64,000 bases of DNA, taken from assembly GCA_022539475.1 (NCBI GenBank), contig VCMS01000070.1:186001-250000 (forward strand), read 5' to 3'. A program made the translations under genes and the position numbers. Numbering within the stretch: position 1 is the stretch's first letter; each line of letters opens with the position of its first letter. Source of the DNA: Gracilaria domingensis. Lineage: Eukaryota; Rhodophyta; Florideophyceae; Gracilariales; Gracilariaceae. The notes below the pieces were generated by a model, which was not told where the DNA came from, searched no databases, and saw only the letters and a list, made by a program, of their open reading frames with translations. Positions 43,399-56,198 of the stretch are shown in pieces.

Positions 43399-45213
43399 CT
43401 CGTTGGTGTGAGGCTATTTACACAAACAAGCACGGAAAGAAATATGTTCCGCAACTTTCAAAACGGCACAATGCTCTTCGTTTTCGTGCAGCTCGAGCAA
43501 AGGCGATGTTGCTCGTTTTGTAAATGGACCGAAGAAAACTGAGATGCTGTTCCGGTTTATAAAGGGAATCGTTTAGAAGCGTTAGAAGAGATATACTTGA
43601 GCGTGGCTCTTGACTTTTCTCTTCATCGAAGGCATAGACAGACATAAATTTCTTCGCAAGTTGAACACAATTATGTTTGTATTGAGAGAATGGATATTGT
43701 GTTGCTGTCGTTTCCGTAGTGGACACGTGCCTCCTTCTGTAGAAGTTTCTGGTAAGTTGCAAACTGCTGCCTCGATGTGGTTTGGAGGCACAACTTGGGC
43801 CTGTGAACAAGATTAGAGTAATTTATCTGCTTCTTCTAATCTCCGATTACAGTGAAATACAGCACAGTCGACAAAATTCCTAACGCGTAGGGAACGTATT
43901 CTTAGTGGTGTTTAGGAATTCGTTTGAAACTGCGCGCACATCCTTCTGTTGGACCGTTACGTATCAAGGTAACTTACCCAAAGTTCCCGTGCGCACAGGG
44001 CAACGTACAGTGCCCAAATGTGGTTTATGTGCCCTACTGTAAAGTATCATAAATTTCTACAGTTTTGTGGACGCCATTTTTGGGAGAAACGACGCGGGTG
44101 GTGACAAACCCAAGGAGAGCGACACAATAAATCCTTGAGAGTACCAGCCCAAAAGGAACGACAAGTTAACGTAGCTCAGATGCCTGCAGAAGCAGACAAG
44201 GAAACCCCAAGATAGCAGAAACTCTCCGCTAACTGGAAGCGGAAAGAGTAATTAAACGACAGTGTGGTTCGGCGTTCAATGCCAAATGACAACACAAAAA
44301 AAGAATGCAGCGCCAACAGACCAACACAACAAGGCTATCGGCGGAACAGTAGGATGGGCAGGGCTAAAACGTTCGATCCTGTCGTCGATACTACCCTAAA
44401 CCTAATAACCCGGCGAGGTGACGACAGGAAGGGAACCATTGTAATGCGTACCACTGCCCACGTCCGTCCGAGGGAACGGAGATGTAGATATGATCGCAAT
44501 GTGCGGACGAGCTCAATGAAGGGCAGCACAAGGCGACTGTGTAGAAAACGGCGGGAGACCGGGCCGCCGGGAATAAGGAAATATAGGGGGAAAGGTTGAT
44601 GGCAGGGAGGCGCAGACTGCGCTGAGGGAAGATGGGAGTGCCAAAGGAAAGAAGGTTGGTGACGACGGAAAGGGAGGAAGAAAGGCGAGAGAGGCAAGGA
44701 TGGGGGTGGGTCGTCGAGAGAGGAAGTGGTCTACCCGAACCGAGTGGCGTTGTGAGCGCTCGGACTTGGGGGTCTATTTGGAAAACCTAGATGCTGCATG
44801 TGCTTCTGCAGGCGGCTGCTTCATACTATCTTGAACTAGAAAACCCTAGTTTGTTCACCATATCAGATATTGTGCTGCGATGGCTTTGTACGTTACTTCG
44901 TTATGTTTGTTCGTCATTGGTTATGGTTTTGCTGGCGTGGTAGATATCCAAGAGGTTCCTTTTCCACCCCTTTCCATCATGTCGACTTGCGTCGGAATGA
45001 GCTAGCTTAACTTCCACGAAATTCTAGCATGTCAAGTGGAAGGACATCTTCCAGCTCACCTCGGAATATGACCTTCACAAAATTCCAGTAATGAGTCATT
45101 TCTGATAATCCAGTGGGAGATTTAGAATGTTCTACATCATAAGTATTGTTCCTTGCGCCTTCGTGTCCGAACGGATCTCGTCGTCCGAGCTCCAGCATCT
45201 CCGTCAATCTATC
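43399..45213. other. Intergenic region, nothing firmly recognised
   Basis: The first 400 bp are 5' to the protease gene. 44.05-44.2 kb (GGTGGTGACAAACCCAAGG) looks like the leader of a retroelement, but no LTR or protein could be tied to it. Confidence 0.4.
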
Positions 45214-45639
45214 ATGACCGACGTCGTCAACTATATTCGCGAGCTCACGGACGACGACACCGATCAGTCTGACGTCCCTCGTTTGCAATCTACTGTTATA
45301 GAATACGAAGCTGAAGAGGCCCCCCCGTCTGATTCCACCAGCACCGCCGACGATGATTCGAAAGATATGGACTACGACCACAACTATCAACCTTCGCCGT
45401 CTTCGCGTCTGGATGAGTTCGAAGAACTTCTTTCCGATATCATTCACAAAAAGGTCGATGTTGACGTCGGCCTCTTACAGCTCTACTCTGACGCCCTTCG
45501 TGTTCCGTCGGCATTCATACGCGGTATCCTTCGTGGCATCGAAGTATGTCATCAAACTCCGCAGGACGGTACTTCTTCTGCTTGCCTGGCTCCGAAAATA
45601 TATAGCGTGTTGAAGGCGCAGAACCAACGATCTAACTAG
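45214..45639 (+). CDS. Hypothetical acidic protein, 141 aa
   Basis: ATG at 45214 (MTDVVNYIRELTDDDTDQSD); the frame stays open upstream to 45127 and could be longer. Residues about 10-65 are very acidic and Ser-rich (YEAEEAPPSDSTSTADDDSK). The last 70 residues are more ordered (LDEFEELLSDIIHKKVDVDVG, LLQLYSDALRVPSAFIRGIL). No family is recognised. Coding status rests on the regular helical pattern and a clean stop. Confidence 0.4.
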   Translation: MTDVVNYIRELTDDDTDQSDVPRLQSTVIEYEAEEAPPSDSTSTADDDSKDMDYDHNYQPSPSSRLDEFEELLSDIIHKKVDVDVGLLQLYSDALRVPSAFIRGILRGIEVCHQTPQDGTSSACLAPKIYSVLKAQNQRSN

Positions 45640-47996
45640 TGGTGTACCCCGCCCCGATTGCTATTCGTGCAATGTCTTGATTGTTGAAAATTACACTGAG
45701 TAAATGAACGAACTGCCTGGCGTTTCCGTCTCGCTTGACGCGCTCCTCAGCGTTGACAGTGCTCCTCGTGGGGCGGCAGTAGCGCGCATCATTGTTAGCA
45801 TCGATGCAAACGCACAGAGGCGGCCATAATAATCACGTGCAGCCGGAGCTGTCCCTTTCAATGACGTACACAGTAACGACCTTTTCGGACGCAATAGAAC
45901 GCGCGGCAATAGGCGCAGACGGAGCCGCACAGTAACGCGCGGCAACTCCAACAAACGATCAATTCGCGGCGGGAGCGGCGGCAAGCAACAACAGCGACAG
46001 CGGCAACGAAGACACCATCGGCAGCGAGCGCAGACGGGAACCGCGCCGCGGCGGGTACTCATGATAGCGACGGTGGAGGCCGTGCAGCGGGGGCAGCGTC
46101 GCGGGTGGTTGCACGGCGGTGGTGGAAGGAGGCGTCCATGCGGCTTTATCTCCCGAGATCGCTCGGGAGATAGAAAAAAAATCGGCTTGGGTGTATCCCG
46201 GCAACAGCGGGACCCCACCCCAAGAAACGCCACCACAAGTTTGATGCGTTTTTCTTGTTTTGCCCTCATTCTTTCCTGAGCCCAGCCGACCAAAGGTCAT
46301 CCTACGCAGCATAGAGTCAATCCTTTTGAAAGTTCTACGTATCAATACATGCGGCAAGGAAAGGACTTTTCATCAACTCAAACACTGTGCAAAACAAGTG
46401 AAGCAATATTAGACTTCGGCGAGAGAAGCCAAAATGGGTTCTTGGAGCATTTCAGATTCGTCTGGAGGCCATTTTTCAACTGTCCAACATGCCCTGAGAG
46501 GGATCTTATGAGACTATCTACATTAGGAACCATCATTGTGCTCATATGGTTAAAACATAGCCATTATTCACATTAGGGCACTATAGGTTATTTTCTTTGA
46601 AGTCAGCAGGTATACTCACTGGGCATCTCCGGAAATACCAATTCGCAAATCGCATTTTTTTCGAAATAATAAAAAGGTTCGTATCAACGTTTTGAAAACT
46701 ACCGCAACTCAACGCCCAAACCAAACGGTTATGAGCCTGCATCGTACAACCAACAACATGCAGCTTTCGCTTTGTTCTTGCGTTTGCGAGTTTCACCTGG
46801 TGTAAAATATATTCGGCTAGAGAGAGTTGTTGTGGCCAAAAAGAAGTCGGGCTGCGTTTCATGCAGATGGGGGGGACATTCGGCTCCAGAATGAAAATTG
46901 TGCATTATTCCGCTACGTACGCCAAGCCAGAACCAAGAGAACTTTTACGTAGTTCAAGTTTTGGTAAAGTCCGCACTTTGTCAGACTGTTTCTTTCGTCT
47001 CAATTGGGCGTCTTGATACCAACATAAGGCAAGCGCAAAACTCAAGACGCCCAGCGCGAAGCGAAGCGCGCTCTCATGACGATTGTTTGTCATGATCCCG
47101 TCTCGTATGGTATCGTTAAGAGAGATTCGGTTCTGCACCCACGAGAAAGTATTCGCTCATCTGTAGAAGGTGAGCCAGGCTACGATTTGCACCATCGCTC
47201 TGACCGTTAAAAACTTTGAGAACAGTAAAACCCTGTGGGATAAAAAACTGTTCTCGAAGAAAAGGTATCCAGAACGAACTGCGTCCCCACTGCTCCAAAA
47301 CAAATACACTGTACTGGAGCTTCTTGCAATCATTAATCGCAAAAATTGCGGTAAACTTACCTTCATGTTAACGAAAGGAGACGAATATATAAGGAAGGAT
47401 GCAGGTCGAAATAAGGCGTGACGATAGTAGAATCTTTCACTGCCAAGGTTTCGATTGTAACCTGTACGAGAATTTATACAACATAGAGACAATATATTGT
47501 TGTTAGCATTTTTTTCATGGTCAGTGTTACAGTTCGTTTGGCCACGCATTGGAATTGAAGAATGGGAGTGTTACGATTGAAAATTAAAAAGAATTGAGAC
47601 AGTACCAAATGACGAACAATGCCAAGGTCTGGGCAGGACAAGACACATTCTGCGGTTTGCGGAGTCCTGTGGCTCCGCAGCAATCTTAAATCCCAAACAG
47701 ACCGTCGAGAAATTTGTACTTGCCACCCAGGAGTGTAGGTGGTTCAGATTCAAAACCAGACAGACACCCACACGACTACAGGTATCGTTGCCACGCGTCA
47801 TGGCTACCGTGCGTTCCAATAAAACAACATCTGCGATTAGACCAGAAATTCATTTCGCTGTGCATCTTGTTCAACGTGTGAAGTATGGCTGCGCGCTTTG
47901 TCACGAAAATGGTTCAATCCAAGATTGATCTTTTCGAGGTACGAAGAATATAATTTATTTGTATGTTTCTGATCCTCGACAGTTGTGCTTTTGTTT
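45640..47996. other. Intergenic region with gene-family relics
   Basis: 45.7-46.3 kb is GC-rich with Arg/Cys-rich open frames that look spurious. 46.14-46.17 kb has a hairpin (TCTCCCGAG...CTCGGGAGA). 47.23 kb carries AAAACCCTGTGGGATAAAA, whose minus-strand reading FIPQGFTVLKVF recurs elsewhere. No intact gene is seen. Confidence 0.4.
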
Positions 47997-48207
47997 ATTG
48001 CGCGCGCTGATGGGCGGGAAAGGTCGGAGGTGATGAGGCGCATGGCTGACCGTCGGCGGGTGCAGCTCCGCGCCGATCGGTCGTACAACAAATATTTACG
48101 CCGTGCACGCCGGCGGCGCGGTGCAGTGCATCCGCCGCGGCATAGCGCATACAACAACGTGTACTTGGCGCTCTCGCCTTGCGTTTGTACGACGCGTGTC
48201 AACACCG
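47997..48207 (+). repeat. GC-rich dispersed repeat, copy 1
   Basis: About 85% identical to 54343-54551 by eye, in the same orientation, starting ATTGCGCGCGCTGATG. Both copies can be read as M(A/G)DRRRVQ-x-R-x-DRS-x-N-x-YLRRARRRRGAVHPPR, then HSAYNNVY. The two copies bracket the copia fossil but are not its LTRs, being too far apart and lacking TG/CA ends. Confidence 0.85.
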
Positions 48208-49100
48208 TCCTTCAAGACGAGGCAACTACTCTTCCTACACACAATTCGAAGTCTAATTCAGTGACTTCAACAAACTGTCAATAAAAAATACTCATTTCAA
48301 TACATGGACTATAGAGTCGGGTCCAAAGACATCGCTCTCTAGCAGATCTCACTTCCTTAGCAACATATTTCAGATGCCGAAGGCGTAGTGCAACACAAAA
48401 CGAAAAAACATGCACTTCATAACACACATGACAACAAACACTTTCACAATGTCTCACGAAGAAGACACTTTTGTTCACACCAGTAAACTCCAACACCCAG
48501 GTATCATGCAAAAAACCCTGTGGGATAAAACCACATGTGTTTTTGTAGGAAAACGAAGGAGAATGGTGAACCTTGAGCAATAAATTCAAAAGTTAACTAG
48601 AGAACAACGCAGATATATCTCGAATCGCAAAAAGGAAGAAAACAAGAATCAAAGCAAATCAAAGAAACAGAACTTAGTGTACTTAATTGTTTTCCAACAA
48701 TTCTTATTCACAACGAGTCAAGTTTTATCAAGCTGCCAATTCTCTTCAACTCAAAGAGGGACGCACCTTTCGTCAATTTATCAGCAATTTGTAGACTCTT
48801 TGGGATCTTTGCCATATCAATGTCTTTTGGATGCTGAACGCGAACGAAATGCATCTTCAAGTCGATATGCTTGTTGCGCCCAGATACTTGTGGATTCTAG
48901 GTAAGTGATAAAGCAGCCGAGCTGTCATTGAGAACTTTCGTGGCTTCCTACCACTAGTCATTGCTCCAAGGCTGTTGGTGTGCGAATTTCCAAAACAATT
49001 TTCGAGTCCACGTCAAGTCTTTGCTGCAGGCGCAAAGTACAACGTACTCTGCCTCTGCCTAGGAAAGCGCTATAACAGTTTGAAATTTTGACTTACGCAT
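48208..49100. other. Spacer between the GC-rich repeat and the copia fossil
   Basis: No intact gene. 48513-48530 carries another AAACCCTGTGGGATAAAA motif. 48.7-49.1 kb probably holds decayed RNase H sequence of the copia element. Confidence 0.4.
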
Positions 49101-52100
49101 GATGGGCACCTCGTTGACGACGATTAAGTACCCGCTAGTAGACTTTCGCGTTTCAGTACATCGCCCCAATCGGCGTCAGGGTACGCACAAAGGGAATCGG
49201 GATTGATGGGATTGTTGGCATGGTAGTGAAGTCTATAATCCAATGTTCCAGCCAAATATCTGAAAACACGCTTGAGTAGACCATAGTGTCGACCGAACGG
49301 GTTGTGAAGATGTTTTGAAAGAGCAGAAACAGGGAACGAAAGATCAGGCCGAGTAGAGATCGCAATATAAAAAAGTCTACCAATGCCAGCCCTGTAGTTC
49401 GCATGATCCTCAACCGAAAGTGTTTGATCGTCACTTCTTGTGGGGAGAAGGTTGGCTGTGGACCGGAAAGGAGATTGAACCGTGGTTCATCGTTCCATGC
49501 CGAATTTTTTCAATAATTGTACAGCATACCCGTACTGAGTCACCTTGATTCCAAGTAGTGAGCGTTAATGCTCCAACCAATGAAGGACTTCCGCTCACCA
49601 TAAAGTTTTGCGCCAAAGGTCGCCGCTGGTCTTTACTTGAAATACGTTAGAAGATCCACGTTATTAGCGGCGAAGGCGCAGCCATCCACGATTACGGCGA
49701 CGATTAGAAATCGATCTTCTTCTCGGAACATAAAAACGCGAGAGTCAAGAGTGAAAGTGACAAATCCCCATGACAATAGAGTGTCCGAGAACAGAGATTT
49801 CCAGGTAATGCCGGCCAGCACTGTCCCGTAAAGGGAATTTAGTAGTCTGCAGACGTGACCAGGCTTTTCCTGAGTGCATGAGGAGTCGGTGGGCTGTTCC
49901 ATTATGATTGGGACGTCCAGTTTGCCGTAAAGGTACGCGTTCGAAATATCAGCTCCTTCCAGTATGAGGTTCTCTGCGGCAGAGACAGCTAGAAGAATAC
50001 GAAGAGCATCAAGGCAAGCCTCTGGGGCGTAAGTGTTGTGTGGGTCGAAGTCGATGAAGGGCTTCTGCTTGTCTCCCCGTAGACAACAGCGTGCCTTCTT
50101 CAAGAACGTCTTCCCAATACCATCGAGCATTTTCTCCTTGAACACCCAAGTAAACGGAACTGGGTTCATCCACGCGTCACGAGGGATGAGTTCCCATGTT
50201 TTTCGTTTTACCAAGGCATTCATTTTGCGATCGATGGCTTCACACCACCCAGGGTCCTTGCACGCCTCCTTGAATGAGTGCGGCACCGAAGGGTCGTCCA
50301 TTGTCTTCTTGGAGACCCATACGTGTGGAAAGGTCTGTGTGATGGCAGTGAAAGCCTAGACCAGGTGTTCTTCCAAGTCGGTGCTGTCAGAAGGGTCGTC
50401 GACAGGACTTGTTTCCTCAGTTTCCTGTTGGCGGGTGATGCCCTCCAGTAGCGAAGATATGTTAGGTAAAGGAGAAGATTTAAATGGCTTGAAGTCCAAG
50501 TTTCGAAAAGTCATGACATAGTTCTTTTCCGGTACGAAGACGCGGAAGAGAATATTTTCACTCTGCATGCCCACGAAGTGTGAGAGCACTGACTGTGGTA
50601 AGAACTTCATGTTCGGAACAGTTTTCGAGCGGTAGACGAACGCATAGCCGAGCTGTCCGAAGTTCGGAACGTGAGAGAAGTCGATCTTTGTCGATGGGTC
50701 CCACTCCAACATCGGGATCCGTCCCTGGCTGGGAGAGGAGGGTGCTTGGTTGCGTAACCAGTTTGCATGATTCATAGCTTCCGCCCAGAAAGAGATTGGG
50801 AATTTGCTCGCAAACAAGAGGTCTCGCGTTCTGGTCCAGTGTTCCTGGATGAGTCTCTCTGCAGCCCCATTAGATTCAGAGGCATAAGTCAGAGAGAAGT
50901 CCAGTTTGATACCGTTCTTGTGGCAGAATAAGTCCAACTCGTGGCTCTTATGTTCGCCTGCGCCGTCTAAGCGAACATTCTTGAGTCGAAACGAGTGGTT
51001 GAGCTCAAGCTCAGAACGGCGCTTATACCATTCTAAGATTTTGAGAATGTTGGCCTCAGTCTTGTCCGTGAGGAAGAAGACGTCCGACTTTGAAGTGTAA
51101 TCATCAAGAACTGCAAGGGCATATATGGCGCCAGAGAGAGAAGGCGAGATCTTTCCTGACACGTCCATGTGGATAAGCTCCAATGGATTGGACGTTGAAA
51201 CGGATCGAGGTCTGGCGATCAGCGGGTTGCGCTTCATCTTGCCGGTGAGGCATGGGACGCAGATCAAGGACTCGAGGATGGACTGTTGAAAGTAGGGAAC
51301 AGAGTCCAAGGCTTTCGATAGATTCTGGTACCTGCTTGGATGTATGTGACCAGTGCGTCCATGCCATTCCAAAGCCTGTTCTTGCTTGGTGTTACCGGCG
51401 TTCACAACCATTACCTGTTTCTCCTGGTCACTGAGGTCCATGATGAAGAGCCCTTGGTGGATTGGTGTTTCCCAGATTACCTTAGAGTCGCGATTAGGAC
51501 CCATAATGAAGCAGCCATTGAAAGGGCGCAGCGTTGAAGTGAACATCCCCATGAAGTCTGCACTTAGCACACCGACTGAAAGGATGTTCGACTGAAATGA
51601 TGGAGCGTGGTACGCCTCCACGACTGTACCGTTGTTCAAAGGGATCCAAACGTGGCCCTTTCCAACAAGACGAGCCGGGCCTGAGGCGGCTTGAACGAGC
51701 TCGATGTCGATTCGCTCGTAGCGGATGAATGACTTTCGCGATTGGAAGAAGTGGTGAGTAGCGCCTGAATCGATGTATGCAGAGTCATCTTTGTGTTGTG
51801 AGAGTAATGCGATGTTACTCCGGTACCTTGTCATTTTGCAACGGAAGCCAGGTGAAGGAGGTGGATCATCATGCCTTTGCACCACATATGAGCGGGGGTT
51901 GGAGCTGTGACTACTATTTCCATCCCCCCTTGGTGTAAAGCCATAGTTCCAGTTTGATTGACGTTGACCTCCTTGGTGGTTTTGAGAGGATCGATTGTAA
52001 ACACCGTTGTAGCCGTTGTTAGAGCGGTTGCGTTGTTGTTGTTGTTCGGTAGACTGGTTCCGTGAGTTATTGCTACCGTTCCCGTAGTCGCGCTTCCTTT

Positions 52101-52900
52101 TGTAGCAATCACGCGCATAATGCCCACGACGACCGCAGTAATAACAGTTGTTGTCGTCTCTATTCTTGTTTAAGGAAGACTTGTTGCGACGGTTGCCCCT
52201 TTTTCGCCCATTACAGTTTGCTGTGTTGGCCTGTGGTTTCGTTGTTGAAGACGGAGTGGAAGAAGCAGCGGCGGTTTGTGGGTTGTTCGGGTTCTTCCGG
52301 CGCGCTACTTCCGCTTCCACTGCTGTGATGAGAGCGTCAAAACCTACGTCCGTGAGGCTGGAAATCATGGCCAAAGGGGCGAATGAGTTGGGAAGGCTGC
52401 GGGTAAGTTTGGATACCTTTTCTTTCTCCGAGATTTCCTCGTCAAAAGTTGCAAGTTCACCGACAATTTCTAGGAATTTAGATACATGCGCATTCCAGTC
52501 CTCGTTCTCCTTATAGAGGAGGGAATCCAAGCGGTGACGGATGTTTTGCACGGCCTGAGTGTTCGAGGTAGTGTAGACGCGTTGCAGTTCATCCCAGAGG
52601 TCCTTCGCGGTTTTTTCGTCGTCATCCACAAAGCTACGGACGAGAGCGAGAGCAGAGTCATCAAGGCCCAAAGTGATGGTGCTCTTGGCCTTGACAGACT
52701 TTTCAAACCAGGAACTCATGGTGCGGTTGGTTGCAGTAAACCCATCGGGGCGTAGATCCAAACCGGAGAGTAAAGCGTCATCTCGGCGAAGAAAAGCCAG
52801 GAGCCGACGCCGCCACAAGAGGTAATCGTTCGGAATTTTGAGCATTGGCAGCTTGCCAAAGAACCCATCTTGTCTGCCCGACATAGCGGTGAAACGGGCA
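49100..52900 (-). mobile_element. Second Ty1/copia retrotransposon fossil
   Basis: On the minus strand from 52884: a copia gag (LPMLKIPNDYLLWRRRLLAF), a CCHC knuckle (CYYCGRRGHYARDC, about 52.13 kb), protease (AYIDSGATHHFF, about 51.76 kb), the integrase zinc region and core (EWHGRTGHIHPS; DVSGKISPS; YASESNGAAERLIQEH; 51.4-50.8 kb), then RT (FTWVFKEKMLDG, GADISNAYLYGKL; 50.3-49.6 kb) and RT/RNase H remnants down to about 49.1 kb. The gag-to-integrase half is open and the RT half is broken, with several breaks. LTRs were not delimited. It belongs to a different copia lineage from the 1-4552 fossil, with a different gag and knuckle. Confidence 0.88.
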
Positions 52901-54342
52901 AGCGGGGTGGACAGTAAAGATCAACCTTCTTATAACGGGAAAGGATTCCGCAAACTTCGTAGTCTTCGCCCGTCCCCTACGGGTGGAGGGAACCTTCTTC
53001 TTCTTCTTCAGTAAATCTTCAAACCAGTCCCCTACTGGCAGAGGGAGTTTTTAACTTTAGGTGATCCTAGCCTAACCAAAGGAGCTCGTTGAACGATGTA
53101 GTACAGGTCCCCGCAATAAAGCAGCTAACCACGCACCACACCGATCAACCTTCTGAAGATCTTCCAACACCCGAAAGCGGAGGGTACTTCACTCCTTAAA
53201 ATGAGAAAGAAGGTAGACCGATATGTTGCCAAAACGGAGCGAACGGTAGACAACAGCGGATGCCTCCTCAATTAGTGATGTCGACGAACCAAGAGCGGGA
53301 ACCAAGAGAGCTGGCGGAGATCAGGAAGTTGGGCGAAATAGCCTTGAGAATGAACGCTGAAGCCAAAGGAGATAAAACAAAATAGTTTCGACGATCTCGT
53401 GTAACGTGCCTCACGCAAGAACCAGGGCCTGTGAATTGTGGTGTGCAAGAGTTCAACACACCCAGGCTGTCCGTTGCCGCACGCAAGAACCACAAACTTT
53501 GAATTGGGGTGTCACACCCAATCAGCCTGTCAGACGATCCGCGCAGTACTGTCAACCAAAAAGAAAGCAGACGATGATCAGGAGAAGAACAGAAAGAACA
53601 ATGAAGCATCAGAATGTGAGGTGAGAACCAGTGCGGTGCAGCAAGCGAGCGCAAGCGGTTCGGCATTCGGCGACTCGCCACGGTAGGAGCCCATGAGCAT
53701 GCCAAGCACGGTAAGGGTCATTTCCGAGGAGCAGATTTAGTTGCAGCACGAGTTGTGCGGGGCAAGGAAGTAGAGTATGGTGAAGAAAGGAAGCGACGGT
53801 TGACGTGAAAGCTGAACCAGATGACAAACAAAGCAAAAACGTAGGCGCCGACCGCAGTAGCCACAAACGAGAAGAGCTAGTGGCACTGGCACATCGCTGT
53901 CTTATTCTCCTCGTCGCACCAAAAGGATCCACGAGCACTGACAGCACGTTCTGATGTAGCTGCGCCGCCGAGAGCCCGCAGTGTGTAACGTCACGAAGCA
54001 ATGTCCCCGATCAGTAAGCACCATAAGAAAGAGAACGCTAAGAGACCACGGGGTAATCGGCGAGGGAAGGATGAACGAATGTTTGTCGCGGAGTTACGCA
54101 AGAAGAAAAAGTTGTTGGCAATTGAAGTGGGCGTTGAAAATCGTGTCCCCATTTTCCGTGTCCCGTTTCTAGGCCAATTAGATGCCAAGTACAGACTTTT
54201 TCGCGTCCCCGTTTCGGCCAGTAAAATGACAAGGATGGCATGGATCGAAGAAAGCAAGAAGAACTGAAGCGGAGCGGCGCTGAACCAAACAATAGTCGGA
54301 ACGCGGCCCTGGACGACGAAGCCCATGGCAATGCTACCATAT
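52901..54342. other. Region 5' of the copia fossil, possible LTR, no gene
   Basis: 52.93-53.2 kb has repeated CCCCTAC(G/T)GG(T/C) stretches and may contain a copia leader or LTR, but no partner repeat was found. 53.4-53.55 kb has a near-repeat CACGCAAGAACCA spaced 71 bp apart. Open frames here are of low credibility. Confidence 0.35.
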
Positions 54343-54551
54343 TGCGCGCGCTGATGCGCCGGAAAGGTTGGAGGTAGTGAGACATATGGGTGACCGGCGG
54401 CGGGTGCAGCACCGCCCCGATCGGTCGTGCAACATTTATTTACGCCGTGCACGCCGGCGGCGCGGTGCAGTGCACCCGCCGCGGCATAGCGCATACAACA
54501 ACGTGTACGTGGCGCTCTCGCTTGCGTTAGTCCGACGCATGTCAACATTGT
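54343..54551 (+). repeat. GC-rich dispersed repeat, copy 2
   Basis: See 47997-48207. The core from about 54430 to 54520 is almost unchanged between copies. Just downstream (54.63-54.72 kb) a tandem pair of about 45 bp begins GGTCTCTCTTTC(C/T)AATCGCG. Confidence 0.85.
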
Positions 54552-55005
54552 TTGATGCACCGCCGTCGCGTGGCGACGATGACAGATCCACACGTCTAGT
54601 CCATCCTGTTTCGCAGACGTATTTCTCAAGACATAGTTTGCGAGGTCTCTCTTTCCAATCGCGCGGCGATCTTTGCGAGGTTCTTGCTTTTCAGGGTCTC
54701 TCTTTCTAATCGCGCTACGATCTGCGAGCTTTTGCTTATCGTACCATTCGGCGCCACCTTCTGCGCCAACATTACTCGCCGATCGTCCTCGCCGAACTTT
54801 CTTAAGCATCATCTTCCGCGAACGTCGATCTTCGCTTTCCTCAACGCCGCGTCTCGCGCCCATTTTTCTCCGCTCTGACATCATTACTTACCGGTATTCA
54901 TCGCATACCTCCGTCACATTTTGCCCGCTGCGCTCCTCGCACGCCCTGCGCGTCGTCTGTAGTATCATCTGCGCCGCAGCTCCCCTTCGATACTGATCCT
55001 CGGCT

Positions 55006-56198
55006 TTAGATTTTCGCCAACCGCTCCGAGATGATTCCCACCTCCATTCTGATCTCGTCCAGCTTCGGCATGTTGGTGATAGCCGTTCGCACCAGAGCGC
55101 TCTCTTTTACTGGCCCATTCTCCAGGGTGTTCACATACATCATGTCGCCGTCGAGAGCGCTAGTTGCGCAAATCCTGGTGTCCTTGCATCTCGTGACCAT
55201 GTCGCCATAAATGCCAACGTGTTCCAATATGCCGATCTCACACGAGTAGCGCGTGTCCGTGGAACACGCGATGCGAATGCCGGGGACGCTGTAATTTCCG
55301 ACCATGTGAGTCACTTTGCTGCCTTCTATCTTTACGCATCGGAAGTGCACTCGCTTCGTCTGGAACGCGCTTCTCGGGCAGGAAGCTCGGGGATGTCGGC
55401 TCCGTTTCTTGGCGGCACTCCTCGCGGATTCGCACCTTCCGCACCGCCACTTCGCTAAACACCGGTAGCTCCTACTCAAGGCACACGAAAATGACAGTGG
55501 CGAACAAAGTGTTCGCCAATACCTTGAGCAAGAGCGAGCGTACTGTCGCAAACCGTTCTCCATGAACGACCGGCACGAAATGAACGTCAGCGTGTGCACA
55601 GCCACCGTCAGGAACGCAACTCCCGCTGTCACCGACATGATGGTCATGATCGTACCGAATATTGGCGCGCATTCCAGCAGCGAAACCATCTCGATCCCAT
55701 CAACTGCGCCGATGGTTAATGGCAGATCTCTCCAAATGTATGCTGTCGCTGGGCCGTTAGCTCTGTTGCATACGGATGCGCTTTCAAGTTCGCATTGATT
55801 TGTCTTTGACTATCTCAGCCACCGTGTCGCAAAGCTGTCTGCTTTCGGATGCAATGCCCCGCGCAGGAAGGCATGCCCAACGGTCTCTGGATATGTATTT
55901 TCGAGAAACACTTATTTTGTTCAGACCATCTCACACACCGCCACATCTCATATGCTGTCTTATCGTGCTGTGGCCAGAACTCCCGGAACATTTGATGTAC
56001 AATATCAACGCGTGTAGGACACCAATCTCTTTGCGTTCCTAATCCAGCTGCATCCGTCAGACATAAGCTCAGCTCTTCGTCACAGTTGTGCGCGCTATCT
56101 GAAGTACAGCACCAGAAACTGCACCTCTTCGCTCTCTCGTTTGCAGATGCCTTTCCAACCGATAGAGCGACACTGTACAGGATTCTGCCGTTATACAT
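55006..56198 (-). pseudogene. Degraded Cys-rich membrane-protein gene (uncertain)
   Basis: Minus-strand coding-like segments lie in more than one frame. A Cys-rich part (HNCDEELSLCLTDAAG, QRDWCPTRVD, 56.1-55.85 kb) comes first, then a hydrophobic segment (GTIMTIMSVTAGVAFLTVAV, about 55.65 kb) that could span a membrane. A part with VHFRCVKIEGSKVTHMVGNY, SCEIGILEHVG and ICATSALDGDMMYVNT (55.35-55.0 kb) is last. The spacing of Cys and the hydrophobic stretch suggest an extracellular-plus-membrane protein, but frames change and stops intervene, so I read it as a broken gene or one with unrecognised introns. No family is named. Confidence 0.3.

Noticed and set aside
45691-46293. 200-codon Arg/Cys-rich frame on the minus strand
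   Set aside because: No recognisable domain, GC-driven composition, several competing frames.
47997-54551. GC-rich repeats as LTRs of the copia fossil
   Set aside because: They lie over 1 kb outside the coding part on both sides, are only about 85% alike, lack TG/CA ends and have no target duplication.
53991-54884. 297-codon frame on the minus strand
   Set aside because: It runs through the GC-rich dispersed repeat antisense to the conserved frame and changes character along its length; probably chance.
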